Counted from the first letter of the stretch, positions 16,668 to 25,558 are shown. The stretch is 64,000 nucleotides of DNA from DATHZQ01 sp965216945 (GCA_965216945.1 CBDCGU010000003.1:1426001-1490000), one strand, 5' to 3'. Numbers and translations are program-made. The notes: generated by a model from the sequence alone, not told the origin.

Positions 16668-17918
16668 TCAATCCCGAGTGGCCAGCTCGCGGAATTCGTC
16701 GGGCACGGCACCGCGCCGGCGACCCAGCAGCAACGAAGCCCTCCCCACAGCCTCGTTGCCGTAACGTTCGTGCAGGGCGTCCATGGCTGCGTCGAGCTGA
16801 TGCCGCTCCTGCTCCGCCACCGACCCCGCGTACGCCACGTCGTGTGCGCCCAGCGGGTCCTCGAACGGCAGCTCCAGCTGGAGGTACGGCGACACGACGA
16901 GGTTCGAGGTGGAAATCCCGAGCAGATTGATGTCCCGGTCACCCGCCTCCTGCACACCTTCGTCGGCGAGGTGGGCCGCCACCGCAAGCAGCGCCGGAGT
17001 CGTTGCGACCGGCGCCCGCAACGTCGTGCTTCGGGTGACCGAGGAGAGGTCGTCGAACCGCACCCGCACCGTCACGGTGCGTGCTGCCCGCGACTTCTTG
17101 CGCAGCCTCGCTCCGACCCGGTCGGCGAGGTCGGACAGGATCTCCCGCCGCACCGCCGCATCCCGGCCGCCACCGCCGAAGGACGATTGGGCGCCGACGG
17201 ACTTGGCTCGATGGTGTCGTGTCACCATGCGCGGGTCACGGTTCCACGCCAGGGCGATCAGGTGGGCACCGCTTCCGCGACCCAAACGTCTTCCGATCGT
17301 TCGGCGGTCGGCGTGGGCCAGCTCGCCGACCGTGGCGATGCCCAACTCGTGCAGCTTGCGTTCCGTGACCGGCCCGACGCCCCAGATGTAGTCGACGGGC
17401 AGCGAGTGGAGAAACGCGATCTCGTCGTCCGGATCGACCACCTTCATCCCATCGGGCTTGGCGTAGCGGCTGCCCACCTTGGCGAGGAACTTGGTTCGAG
17501 CGACGCCGACCGAGATGGCGAGGCCGGTCTCGTCGCGGACGGCGGTGCGCAAGGCGGCACCGATCTCCCCTGGTGTGCCGAAGAGGTGGGTGGAGCCGGT
17601 GACGTCGAGGAACGCCTCGTCGATGGAGATCTGCTCCACCTGAGGGGTGAAACGCTGGCATACGTCCTCGAAGACTTGCTCGGACAGGTCGGCGTAGTCG
17701 CTGAAGCTGCCCTTGACCACGATGAGCCACGGACAGAGCTCGCGAGCGATGCGGAGGGGCATCGCCGCCCGTACGCCGAACTGCCGCGCCTCGTAGCTGG
17801 CTGCCAAGATCACCCCGCCCCCGACTGCCACCGGCTTGCCGGCCAGCTCCGGCTGCTTCATCTGCTCGACCGACGCATAGAAGGCATCCAGGTCGACGTG
17901 GAGGATCGCCGGGTTCAT
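16668..17918 (-). CDS. dinB: DNA polymerase IV (Y-family, DinB)
   Basis: A 416-residue translesion polymerase. The palm-domain catalytic acids are present: Asp9 in HVDLDAFYASVEQ and Asp100-Glu101 in ISIDEAFLDVTG. The helix-hairpin-helix thumb (IWGVGPVTERKLHELGI) and little-finger domain follow. A beta-clamp-binding motif LELPF is near the C-terminus. It is the third gene of a minus-strand set after a UvrD-like helicase and a GGCT-like gene, with gaps of only 21 and 27 nt. That set has an SOS box at its start, so damage induction of this polymerase is likely. No separate SOS box precedes dinB. Confidence 0.95.
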   Translation of the reverse strand: MNPAILHVDLDAFYASVEQMKQPELAGKPVAVGGGVILAASYEARQFGVRAAMPLRIARELCPWLIVVKGSFSDYADLSEQVFEDVCQRFTPQVEQISIDEAFLDVTGSTHLFGTPGEIGAALRTAVRDETGLAISVGVARTKFLAKVGSRYAKPDGMKVVDPDDEIAFLHSLPVDYIWGVGPVTERKLHELGIATVGELAHADRRTIGRRLGRGSGAHLIALAWNRDPRMVTRHHRAKSVGAQSSFGGGGRDAAVRREILSDLADRVGARLRKKSRAARTVTVRVRFDDLSSVTRSTTLRAPVATTPALLAVAAHLADEGVQEAGDRDINLLGISTSNLVVSPYLQLELPFEDPLGAHDVAYAGSVAEQERHQLDAAMDALHERYGNEAVGRASLLLGRRRGAVPDEFRELATRD

Positions 17919-17945
17919 CCGGCACCGGCCGCCGGGTGCTTGCGG

Positions 17946-18305
17946 TCAGTCGGGTACGAACTCCGGGCGGAGCTCGTAGATGCTCGCCTCGACCACGGTA
18001 CCGTCTGTGAGCTCCACAGGCACCACGATGCGCCGGTACTGCCGCCCCTCGAACCGGTCGAGTGCACGCCAGACGCCCTCCAGCTCCGACGAGGTGAAGA
18101 GGTGGACGTCCACTCGATCGGCGCCGGTCTCGGCAACAAAGCCCGGGTAGCCCTCACCGCGGCGCCATCCCCGGTCGACGATCCTGCCTCGCACCGTGGC
18201 GGGCTGCCATGTGCCCCGAAGGTGGGCGAGCTGATCGTGGTGACGCTCGCCAGGTGCGAGCGAACCGTAGACGGCGAGACGCGACCGTGCGGAGATCGAT
18301 GCCAT
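17946..18305 (-). CDS. Gamma-glutamylcyclotransferase-like (AIG2/GGCT) protein
   Basis: A 119-residue BtrG/AIG2-like protein: LAVYGSLAPGERHH is the family's N-terminal substrate loop (Tyr-Gly-Ser-Leu), followed by GEGYPGFV and LDRFEGRQYRRIVVPV. Family members cyclise gamma-glutamyl amines to 5-oxoproline; function in this setting is unknown. It sits between helicase and dinB in the SOS-type operon. A TACCGT hexamer lies 8 nt upstream of the ATG and could give an extra leaderless start. Confidence 0.75.
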   Translation of the reverse strand: MASISARSRLAVYGSLAPGERHHDQLAHLRGTWQPATVRGRIVDRGWRRGEGYPGFVAETGADRVDVHLFTSSELEGVWRALDRFEGRQYRRIVVPVELTDGTVVEASIYELRPEFVPD

Positions 18306-18326
18306 GGCGCAGGACGGTACTGCGAC

Positions 18327-20381
18327 TCACCGGAACAGATCGTCGAGCAGGGTCCCCACGGGATCGACGGCTGCTGTGCCATGGGCCACCTGATCGGTCT
18401 CCTCCTCAGGTGCCGCTACGGCGCCGGCGAAGTGGTCGGAGACGGGCGACAGGAATCGGCTGAGCGGTGCGTACGAGTGGCGGTCGTCGCCGGAGAAGCG
18501 GCGGTGGTAGAAGCGCTGCGGGAACGTGACGTGGAGGTGGTCCTTGGCCCGCGTGAGCGCAACGTAGAGCAGGCGCCGCTCCTCCTCGACGCCGCCAGGC
18601 TGACCCAGGGCCATGTCGGAGGGGATGTTGCCGTCTGCGGCGTGGATGAGGAACACGCTCCGCCACTCCCCACCCTTGGCGGAGTGGATCGTCGACAGGA
18701 TCAGGTAGTCGTCGTCGAGGTGCGGTGGGCCGGCGAGGTCGGACGTCGACACCGGCGGATCCAGGGTGAGCTCGGTGAGGAACTTGCTGCGGGTGGCGTA
18801 CTCGGCGGACAGGGCCCCCAGCTGCTCGATGTCGCCGAGACGTGCGGCCGCATCGTCGTAGTTGCGCTCGAAGACCATCGTGCAGAAGGGCAGGAGGCGA
18901 TCGATCTGCTCGGACGGGCTCGGCTCCCGATCCACGCTGCCTCGGGCGTCGCGCAGCGCGTGCTGCAGCTCTGCCAGCGGTTGCACGGCGTCGGCGGTCA
19001 GGGTCGGCTCGAGAGAGCAGAAGGCGGTCAGCGCATCGAGGCCGTCCGCACCGGCCCGCTCCCCCGCCTGACCGAGCAGCCGGACGGCAGTGGCGGGACC
19101 GATACCCGGAATCGCCAGCAACGCCCGATGCCACGCCAGCTCGTCCCGCGGGTTGTCGAGTATCCGCAGCAGCGCCAGCAGGTCCTTCACGTGGGCGGCC
19201 TCGAGAAACTTGAGCCCCCCGTACTTCACGAAGGGAATGCTGCGTCGTGCCAGCTCCAACTCGAGACCATCGGAGTGGTGGCCGGTGCGGAACAGCACGG
19301 CTTGGTCGACGAGTGGAATGCCGGCCTCCCGATGGGCCAGCACCTGATCACATACGAAGTCGGCCTGCGCCGTCTCGTCGAAACAGGTGACGAGATCCGG
19401 CACGGGTCCATCCGAGCGGTCGGTACGAAGCCGCTTGGGATAGAGCTCCTTCGACTGGGCGATGACGGCGTTGGCCGCATGCAGGATCTGCGGTGTGCTG
19501 CGGTAGTTCTGCTCCAGCGTGACGACGGCGACCTTCTCGAACTCATCGGGGAAGCGCCGTATGTTCTCGATCGATGCGGCGCGGAAGGCGTAGATGGCTT
19601 GGGCATCGTCGCCCACCACCGTCAGGTTGCCATCGGCTCCACACAACCGGCGAAGGATGTCACCCTGGATGCGATTGGTGTCCTGGAACTCGTCGACCAG
19701 CACATGGTCGAACGACCCACGGATGGCATCGGCGGCCGGGCTCTCGACCAGCGCTCGCCAGTAGAGCAAGAGGTCGTCGTAGTCCAGCACGTTGTGTTCG
19801 AGTTTTCGCTCCCGGTAGGCCCTGAAGATGATGCGCAGTTCGTCGCCGTGGTCCTGACACCAGGGGAATCGCTGCCGCAGGACATCATCGAGCTTGGCCT
19901 GCTCGTTCACCGTCCGCGAGTAGATGGCTGCGATCGTCTCCTGGCGCGGGAAGCGCACCTTCCCTTCCGCAGCCCCGGTCTCGCTGCGGAGCACGCCGAA
20001 CAGGGACTCGGCGTCCGCCTGGTCGAGCACCGTGTAGTTGGGGTCGAGGCCCACCGCCGGGGCGTGCCGCCGCAGCAACCGGTTGGCGATCGAGTGGAAC
20101 GTGCCGCCCCACACCCGCCCCGTCGACCGATCCGTGATCAGCGCCCCGGCGCGGCGGATCATCTCGGCGGCGGCGCGGCGGGTGAACGTGAGCAGCAGGA
20201 TGCGATCGGCGGCGGTGCCCTGCTCGATCAGCCAGGCCACCCGGCTGGCCAGCGTGCGAGTCTTGCCACTACCGGCTCCGGCGATCACGAGCAACGGCCC
20301 CTCACCGTGGGTCACCGCCGTCACCTGGTCGGCATTCAGGTCGTCGAGCCATGGCGGGGTCTCGATCTCGGGGGCGAACAT
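18327..20381 (-). CDS. UvrD/PcrA-family ATP-dependent DNA helicase
   Basis: A 684-residue superfamily 1A helicase, cytoplasmic, that unwinds DNA in repair or replication restart. Motifs in order are the Q motif NADQVTAVTHGEGP (about 16-29), Walker A AGAGSGKT (35-42), LTFTRRAAAEM, Walker B LVDEFQDTN, motif III VVGDDAQAIYAFRAA, EQNYRS, STIHSAKGGEW and LYVALTRAKDHL. Length is near the lower end for UvrD. The ATG at 20381 is chosen because an earlier start would bypass the SOS box and -10, and because TACAAT ends 7 nt upstream. It heads an operon with a GGCT-like gene and dinB. Confidence 0.93.
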   Translation of the reverse strand: MFAPEIETPPWLDDLNADQVTAVTHGEGPLLVIAGAGSGKTRTLASRVAWLIEQGTAADRILLLTFTRRAAAEMIRRAGALITDRSTGRVWGGTFHSIANRLLRRHAPAVGLDPNYTVLDQADAESLFGVLRSETGAAEGKVRFPRQETIAAIYSRTVNEQAKLDDVLRQRFPWCQDHGDELRIIFRAYRERKLEHNVLDYDDLLLYWRALVESPAADAIRGSFDHVLVDEFQDTNRIQGDILRRLCGADGNLTVVGDDAQAIYAFRAASIENIRRFPDEFEKVAVVTLEQNYRSTPQILHAANAVIAQSKELYPKRLRTDRSDGPVPDLVTCFDETAQADFVCDQVLAHREAGIPLVDQAVLFRTGHHSDGLELELARRSIPFVKYGGLKFLEAAHVKDLLALLRILDNPRDELAWHRALLAIPGIGPATAVRLLGQAGERAGADGLDALTAFCSLEPTLTADAVQPLAELQHALRDARGSVDREPSPSEQIDRLLPFCTMVFERNYDDAAARLGDIEQLGALSAEYATRSKFLTELTLDPPVSTSDLAGPPHLDDDYLILSTIHSAKGGEWRSVFLIHAADGNIPSDMALGQPGGVEEERRLLYVALTRAKDHLHVTFPQRFYHRRFSGDDRHSYAPLSRFLSPVSDHFAGAVAAPEEETDQVAHGTAAVDPVGTLLDDLFR

Positions 20382-20389
20382 GTGTTCGA
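20375..20389 (-). promoter_or_regulatory. LexA (SOS) box overlapping the helicase start codon
   Basis: CGAACATGTGTTCGA contains the perfect palindrome CGAAC-N4-GTTCG, which is the actinobacterial/Gram-positive LexA consensus. It covers the helicase ATG (20381-20379) and abuts the TACAAT -10. LexA bound here would block transcription initiation directly. Confidence 0.85.
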
Positions 20390-20394
20390 TTGTA
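20389..20394 (-). promoter_or_regulatory. -10 element (TACAAT) of SOS operon
   Basis: On the minus strand TACAAT ends 7 nt before the helicase ATG, predicting a leaderless mRNA. It overlaps the edge of the LexA box. Confidence 0.6.
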
Positions 20395-20521
20395 GGCACG
20401 GGCCGGTACGTTGGCGAGGATCTCCAGATGATGCGACTGGCCCGCCTCCCTGGCGACCCTCCCGACGCACGATCGCCTCCTTCCGACGCCGCGGATCCCC
20501 GGGCATCGGACTCTTGGGGAC

Positions 20522-20550
20522 TTGACAACCTGAGCGCTTTCGACTTAGAT
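20522..20550 (+). promoter_or_regulatory. Sigma70-type promoter of hsp20 gene
   Basis: TTGACA (20522-20527) and TTAGAT (20545-20550) are 17 nt apart. A HspR-type HAIR repeat could not be made out clearly, so the heat-shock control is not identified. Confidence 0.65.
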
Positions 20551-20599
20551 TTCTACAGTATGTCAGTTTCATCAAATCCCACCATCAGAGGAGGAACCC

Positions 20600-21013
20600 A
20601 TGAGTCTGGTTCGATTCGATCCCTTCGAGCTCGTGCGTGATCTCGACCGGATGTTCGAGGCTCCGGCGCCCCGCAAGGGCGTGTGGATGCCGCGCGTCGA
20701 CGTCTTCGAGCGTGACGCCAACCTGATCGTCCGCGCCGAGGTGCCGGGCACCGACACCGACAACCTCGAGGTCACCGTCGAGGGCGGGACCCTCACCATC
20801 AGCGGCTCGCGTTCCTTCGAGCACGAGGCCGAGGACAACGGGTTCCACCGCAAGGAGATCTTCGAGGGACAGTTCAAGAGGACGGTGCTCCTCCCGGAGG
20901 GGGTCGACCCCCAGTCGATCAGCGCGACATCCAAGGACGGGATCCTCGAGATCACCGTGCCGAAGCGACCCGAGGTCCTGCCCCGCAAGGTGACCGTCGA
21001 GGTCCAGCAGTAA
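20600..21013 (+). CDS. HSP20/alpha-crystallin small heat-shock protein
   Basis: A 137-residue small heat-shock protein, an ATP-independent chaperone that binds unfolding proteins as oligomers. It starts MSLVRFDPFELVRDLDRMF, typical of actinobacterial members. The alpha-crystallin domain runs about 28-125 with the family segment LTISGSR and the end motif DGILEITVPK. A GAGGAGGAA ribosome-binding site precedes the ATG, and a strong terminator follows. Divergent from the SOS operon. Confidence 0.95.
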   Translation: MSLVRFDPFELVRDLDRMFEAPAPRKGVWMPRVDVFERDANLIVRAEVPGTDTDNLEVTVEGGTLTISGSRSFEHEAEDNGFHRKEIFEGQFKRTVLLPEGVDPQSISATSKDGILEITVPKRPEVLPRKVTVEVQQ

Positions 21014-21036
21014 CCCCTCCCATCGCGACGACGCCA

Positions 21037-21070
21037 AAAGGGGGCCGGCCGCAGCCGGCCCCCTTTCTCG
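21037..21070 (+). terminator. Intrinsic terminator after hsp20
   Basis: A perfect 13-bp stem (21037-21049 with 21054-21066), loop CGCA, ends in TTTC. It lies 23 nt after the hsp20 stop. Confidence 0.9.
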
Positions 21071-21194
21071 TTTCCCCGTCCTCTTGAGAGCACTCACATC
21101 TCTTAGCGTTGTTTAGCATGATATTGACGCGATTTCCCATTGTCATCATGCCTGTCATGCGCTACGCTCCGGTCATCACGGGAGGAGCGACGAG

Positions 21195-23138
21195 GTGGCG
21201 GCGCACACAGGCGATCCGGACCGGATGATCCATCTGGCTTCGCAGCTCGACAGCTGCTCCGACGACATCGAGACCTGGGGGCTCGCCGCCGCCAACACGA
21301 TGGCGAGCCAGGGCTACTCCCACGGGGCGACGATCACCGCCGGATCCACGTATTCCAGTGCCCACTGGGCGGGCGTCTGGGCCAACAGCGTCCGGAGCCG
21401 CGCTGCGCTGCTTGCGGCGTACGACGAGATCGCCCTCGTCGGAAGCTCCGCCGCGGGTGGAGCCGGCGCCGCACTTGCGGCGGGGCGCCATTGGGCGATG
21501 TCCGCCATCGACACGGTGCCGTTCGAGGACTGGTACTCGAACCACCTGGCCAACCTGGCCAGACGGCGCGACGGAGCCTCCCTTGCAGCCGAGCTCGAAG
21601 AGGCTCTCGCCGCCGACGACTACGACGCCATCTGGACCATCGTCCAGCGGCTCGTCGCAACCGACGACGCCGAGGTGGCGGCCGGATTCTTCAACCATCT
21701 CGGTGCCGAGGGTGCGGCGATGCTGCCCAACCACCTCATCGGAATGTCGTCCATGGGGCACGTCCATCTGCGAGCGAGCGTTGGGCATCCCGCAGACCTG
21801 ATCTCACACCTGAGCCGGCAGCTGGCAACGGCGTCGCGCACCGGCCACCTCGTGTTCACGGGTGACGAGCTGATCGAAGCCGACATCCTCTCCGACCCAC
21901 TGGAGTCGCCCTACTTCACCGGGTACGGGGTGGAGTATCTCCTCATCGCCGACGGATTCGAGCCGTCCTTCCTCGCCTCCGCCGCCGCCGCATACCTTCC
22001 CTACCACGGCCACCCGGTGATGGCACAGGTCATCCAGGTCTCGAGCATCGACGGCGAGTTCCCGATCGACCCGCGGGATTTCCTGCTACCTGCCGTGGCG
22101 GCGGCAGGCTCGGGCGCCAAGCTGGCACTTCGACTGACAGAGACGGGTCGGTTGGACGCCCTCCTGGCGCCCCACGCCTCCTACAACGAGACGGCCTTCT
22201 CGGCCGTGGCTCCGATTCTGGAGCAGGCAACGATCGGCCTCCATTCGGACGACGTCGTGGCCGCTCACTATGTGATCGGGTCGCTGATCACCCTCGCCGC
22301 CACCGGCGACGCCGGCGGCCAGCTCGATGTCCTCGCCGGGGCGATCGGACTGATCATGTCTCAGATACAGGGGATCACGAACGACGCATCACACCAGGCG
22401 TGGCTCGGCAGCGGCGACCGGGAAGTGCTGGTGACCGAGGACCAACTCGAGGCTGCGTTCCGGGCGTTCGCAGCGAACGAGGTGGCGGCGGCTGCATTGT
22501 ATGAAGGGATCCTCCAGCACTACGGCACCCAGCTGCAGCAAGCGGCCGGCGACCCGGACAGCCTCAACCGCATCGCCATCTCCCTCGGCAACGTCTCCTC
22601 GCTGCTCGCCACGGCCATCGCCGAGGCCAACATCTCCGATGCAAAGGAGCGGGACGAGCGGATGGCCGCCGTCGTCGGGATGATCGACACCCTTGCGACC
22701 CTCGTACCGCTGCCCGGTGCCAAACAGGTGGGTGGCCAGCTGGCCGCCGACATCATCGAGATCGGGTATGGCCACCTCGTCGATCGGGGATTGGAGATCC
22801 TCGAAACCGACAACGAAGGAACGGCCCGGGAGAGCGCCGATGCGTTCAACGACGCCCTGCTGTGGACATACACGGAGTTCCTCACGATCGGCTCCTTGCG
22901 CACGACGGGGACGGTGCAAGCCTCCGTCGACGAGTTCTTTGCGGCATCGCCGCACCTCGATCCCGCCCTCTATGACTTCTCCGATGGCTCGGGAGGACTC
23001 CTCGACGATCTGTCCGACCGGCAGACGCGGGCCTATGGGGAGTGGATCATGTTCGCCAGCGGAGATGCCGCGATCAACGACGCCATCAGTCGCCTGATCG
23101 CGGAGTTTCTCCGCGGGCTCCCCCACTACGACGGCTGA
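21195..23138 (+). CDS. Large uncharacterised helical protein
   Basis: A 647-residue protein with no signal peptide or membrane segment. I do not recognise its family. The N-terminal 100 residues contain Trp-rich helical stretches (DIETWGLAAANTMAS, SSAHWAGVWANSVRSR) that recall the helical domain of WXG100/LXG-type secretion substrates, although no clear WxG motif is present. The middle is alternating helices rich in Ala and Leu (for example QLQQAAGDPDSLNRIAISLG). The C-terminus resembles the helical end of actinobacterial DUF6571-type proteins, but that is only a resemblance. The GTG at 21195 has GGAGGAG 7 nt upstream. Monocistronic. A type VII secretion link is a hypothesis only. Confidence 0.75.
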   Translation: MAAHTGDPDRMIHLASQLDSCSDDIETWGLAAANTMASQGYSHGATITAGSTYSSAHWAGVWANSVRSRAALLAAYDEIALVGSSAAGGAGAALAAGRHWAMSAIDTVPFEDWYSNHLANLARRRDGASLAAELEEALAADDYDAIWTIVQRLVATDDAEVAAGFFNHLGAEGAAMLPNHLIGMSSMGHVHLRASVGHPADLISHLSRQLATASRTGHLVFTGDELIEADILSDPLESPYFTGYGVEYLLIADGFEPSFLASAAAAYLPYHGHPVMAQVIQVSSIDGEFPIDPRDFLLPAVAAAGSGAKLALRLTETGRLDALLAPHASYNETAFSAVAPILEQATIGLHSDDVVAAHYVIGSLITLAATGDAGGQLDVLAGAIGLIMSQIQGITNDASHQAWLGSGDREVLVTEDQLEAAFRAFAANEVAAAALYEGILQHYGTQLQQAAGDPDSLNRIAISLGNVSSLLATAIAEANISDAKERDERMAAVVGMIDTLATLVPLPGAKQVGGQLAADIIEIGYGHLVDRGLEILETDNEGTARESADAFNDALLWTYTEFLTIGSLRTTGTVQASVDEFFAASPHLDPALYDFSDGSGGLLDDLSDRQTRAYGEWIMFASGDAAINDAISRLIAEFLRGLPHYDG

Positions 23139-23179
23139 CGAGCACGGGCTCGGGACGGCGGGTGTGGCAACATGCCCGC

Positions 23180-24175
23180 GTGAGCCGCAAGGAAGTCCAC
23201 GTCGCCGCAGGGGATCGCGAGGTCAGGATCTCGAGCCCCGACAAGGTGATGTTCCCCGACCAGGGATGGACCAAGCTCGACGTCGTCGAACACTTCCTCA
23301 TGTGTGCCGAGGGAGCGCTACGTGGCGTGGCGAACCGGCCCACGATGCTGAAACGGTGGAACGGGGGAGTCGGCCAGAAGCCGCTCTTCGTCAAACGGCC
23401 CAAGGGCGCCCGGACGCTCGTCGACGTGACGTTCCCCTCGGCCCGACCCGGCCGGATGTTTCTCCCCCTCGATGTGGGGGACGTGATATGGATGGCGCAG
23501 CAGAACTGCATCGATCTGAACCCGTGGAACGCCCGCGCCTCGGATCTCGACCACCCCGACGAGCTTCGTATCGATCTCGACCCCACCGAGGGCTACGACT
23601 TCGAGGCCGCTCGCGAAGTGGCGTTCGTGGTGCACGACCTCCTCGACGAGATCGGCCTCGTCGGCTGGCCCAAGACCTCCGGCAACCGCGGCATCCACAT
23701 CTACGTTCGGCTGGAGCCCGAGTGGGATTACTACCAGGTGCGCAGGGCGGGGCTGGCGGTGGCACGGGAGGTGGAACGGCGACATGACCTGGCCACCACG
23801 GCCTGGTGGAAAGAAGAGCGCAACGGGGTATTCATCGACTACAACCAGAACGCGTGGGACAAGACGATCGCCAGCGCCTACTCGGTGCGCCACACCGGCT
23901 TGGTGTCGGCGCCGTTCACCTGGGATGAGCTGGCAACGGTCGACCACGCGGCGCTCGACATGATGAGCTTCAAGGAGCGCTGGGCCGACGCCGGCGACCT
24001 GACCGAAGGAATCGACCAATCGGCAGGGCGACTCGAAGCCGCACTCGACATGGTTGCCCGTGACGAGGCCAACGGAATCGGCGAGGCGCCGTGGCCACCC
24101 CACTATCCCAAGATGCCAGGCGAACCGCCCCGCGTGCGGCCCTCCGCCAAGAACCCGGACAACTGGGACGAGTGA
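23180..24175 (+). CDS. Stand-alone LigD polymerase/primase domain (NHEJ PolDom)
   Basis: A 331-residue archaeo-eukaryotic primase-type domain as in the polymerase part of DNA ligase D. It adds nucleotides at broken ends in bacterial non-homologous end joining. Family features are SSPDKVMFPDQGWTK at the N-terminus, WMAQQNCIDLNPW, the catalytic Asp132-x-Asp134 in RIDLDPTEG, SGNRGIHIYV, and WKEERNGVFIDYNQN. There are no ligase or nuclease domains; a separate ATP-dependent ligase is encoded at 33155-34189. No Ku gene is in the window. The GTG at 23180 is chosen; a GTG 18 nt upstream is possible. Confidence 0.88.
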   Translation: MSRKEVHVAAGDREVRISSPDKVMFPDQGWTKLDVVEHFLMCAEGALRGVANRPTMLKRWNGGVGQKPLFVKRPKGARTLVDVTFPSARPGRMFLPLDVGDVIWMAQQNCIDLNPWNARASDLDHPDELRIDLDPTEGYDFEAAREVAFVVHDLLDEIGLVGWPKTSGNRGIHIYVRLEPEWDYYQVRRAGLAVAREVERRHDLATTAWWKEERNGVFIDYNQNAWDKTIASAYSVRHTGLVSAPFTWDELATVDHAALDMMSFKERWADAGDLTEGIDQSAGRLEAALDMVARDEANGIGEAPWPPHYPKMPGEPPRVRPSAKNPDNWDE

Positions 24176-24228
24176 GCAATGCCCGCAGAGCGCCGCACTC
24201 ATCGCTTGCCGGCGGGTCGGGCCTCACC

Positions 24229-25098
24229 TCACCCGAGCGTGCGCTCGATCAACTCCAGCATCTCCGTGACCATCTTCGGGCCGTTGTGCGCCATGAAGTC
24301 CGCATCGGGCGGCACCGGCGAGAAGATCTCGATCGTCCCGGTCGAGCCTCCGGCCCGCCACAGCTCGACGGCCCAGGGACCCGTGTCGTCCGGCTGCGCC
24401 GCCGCCACCAGATGCAGCGGGACGCGAGGAGCTGCAGCTGCCTCGAGGGCATCCACGCCCTGATAGGCGGGGAAGGCGAACATCGCTGCAACCCCGGCCA
24501 GCCCCGGCACGTCGGCAGCGGCCAAACGGACAGCCGCGGTGGCGGAATGGCGGAAGCCGAGCACGAACACGTCGGTGGCGCCTTCCGTGCGCAGGAACTC
24601 GACGGCGGAGATGAGGTCTGACGTGAGCACTTCGGCGGACTGCACGCCCTCCGAAGCGCCTTGTCCCCGTAGCTCGTAGAGCAGCACCCGGTGCCCTGCA
24701 CCCGCCAGCGTGGCGGCGACGTCGCTCAGTTCTTCTGCTCCTGTGCCGAACGCGGGAGCAACCACGACACCAGTGGAATCGCCGGTCCACAACTGGCCGC
24801 GCAACGTCACACCGTCGGCGGCCGAGAACGCCACCTCGCTCGCCGGAGAATCGACGACCTGGGAAGCTCCATCGCTGCCTGACAGCTGCGACGTGGCCAG
24901 CCACCAGCCACCCGCACCGGCGAGGAGGACCAGGAGGAAGGTGGCCAGTGCCGCGCTTGCACCGACCCAGGGCCGAGCCCGGGGGCGGGATGGCCCCATG
25001 GCCTGGGCCGACACCGTCGACCACGCCGGTGGAAGCGGTGCGGATTCGGCGAGCTCGACGACGGCTGCCCGCACGATCGGGTCCCTGGCGTCACTCAT
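24229..25098 (-). CDS. Membrane-anchored alpha/beta-hydrolase-like protein, possible anti-sigma factor
   Basis: A 289-residue protein with a short cytoplasmic N-terminus (about 1-45, containing DPIVRAAVVELAESAP), one membrane helix (about 47-68), and an extracytoplasmic alpha/beta-hydrolase-like domain. It overlaps the ECF sigma factor upstream by 8 nt, the usual position of an anti-sigma factor. The hydrolase nucleophile elbow is degenerate: the region reads LGFRHSATA, with Arg where the usual Gly-x-Ser-x-Gly nucleophile is expected, and a Ser two residues later. It may therefore be a ligand-binding sensor rather than an enzyme. The anti-sigma role is inferred from position and topology only. 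Confidence 0.65.
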   Translation of the reverse strand: MSDARDPIVRAAVVELAESAPLPPAWSTVSAQAMGPSRPRARPWVGASAALATFLLVLLAGAGGWWLATSQLSGSDGASQVVDSPASEVAFSAADGVTLRGQLWTGDSTGVVVAPAFGTGAEELSDVAATLAGAGHRVLLYELRGQGASEGVQSAEVLTSDLISAVEFLRTEGATDVFVLGFRHSATAAVRLAAADVPGLAGVAAMFAFPAYQGVDALEAAAAPRVPLHLVAAAQPDDTGPWAVELWRAGGSTGTIEIFSPVPPDADFMAHNGPKMVTEMLELIERTLG

Positions 25099-25558
25099 CG
25101 AGCATCCTCCTCAGATGGGTTCGCGCCCGCGCCAGATGTCGGCGCACCGAGCCTTCGCCGATGCCGAGCCGGTCGGCGATGTCGGAGGGAGGAAGGCCCT
25201 CCCAATATGCCAGGAAAGTGACGGCGCGCTGGCGGGCCGAGAGACGCCCGACGGCGGCGAGCACCTCGGGACGGACCTCGGGCTGGTACGCCACGGTGGG
25301 TTGCGCCGCCCGATGCTCACGGGCCCGACGCCGCATGGTGCTGCGATGGTGCATCTTCGACTCGTTCAAGACCGCCTGATAGAGGTACGCCTGCGGGTTG
25401 CGCACGTCTGCCCATCCTCGGGACCACAGAGCGCGTAGCACCGCCGTCGAGACCACGTCGGCCGCGTCACTCGGTCCGACGAGGCCGGTGGCGAATCGCA
25501 CCAAGCCGTCGGCGTACTTGCTGTAGATCTCCTCATCGGTGGGGCGCCCCACATCCAT
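25091..25558 (-). CDS. ECF-type RNA polymerase sigma factor
   Basis: A 155-residue group 4 sigma factor. Region 2 includes FATGLVGPSDAADVVSTAVLRAL and NPQAYLYQAVLNESKMHHR; region 4 includes VGRLSARQRAVTFLAYWEGLPPSDIADRLGI with the helix-turn-helix GEGSVRRHLARAR. It directs RNA polymerase to specific stress promoters. The ATG at 25558 starts at the conventional position before region 2. It overlaps the downstream membrane protein gene and is divergent from a GH43-like lipoprotein gene. A -35/-10 target was not identified. Confidence 0.88.
   Translation of the reverse strand: MDVGRPTDEEIYSKYADGLVRFATGLVGPSDAADVVSTAVLRALWSRGWADVRNPQAYLYQAVLNESKMHHRSTMRRRAREHRAAQPTVAYQPEVRPEVLAAVGRLSARQRAVTFLAYWEGLPPSDIADRLGIGEGSVRRHLARARTHLRRMLDE

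Noticed and set aside
16770..20525. A 1251-codon plus-strand open frame
   Set aside because: It is antisense to dinB, the GGCT-like gene and the helicase, all of which have full family motifs. It is a high-GC shadow frame.
20521..20600. HspR/HAIR operator at hsp20
   Set aside because: No CTTGAGT-N7-ACTCAAG repeat could be found; only a sigma70-type promoter is clear.
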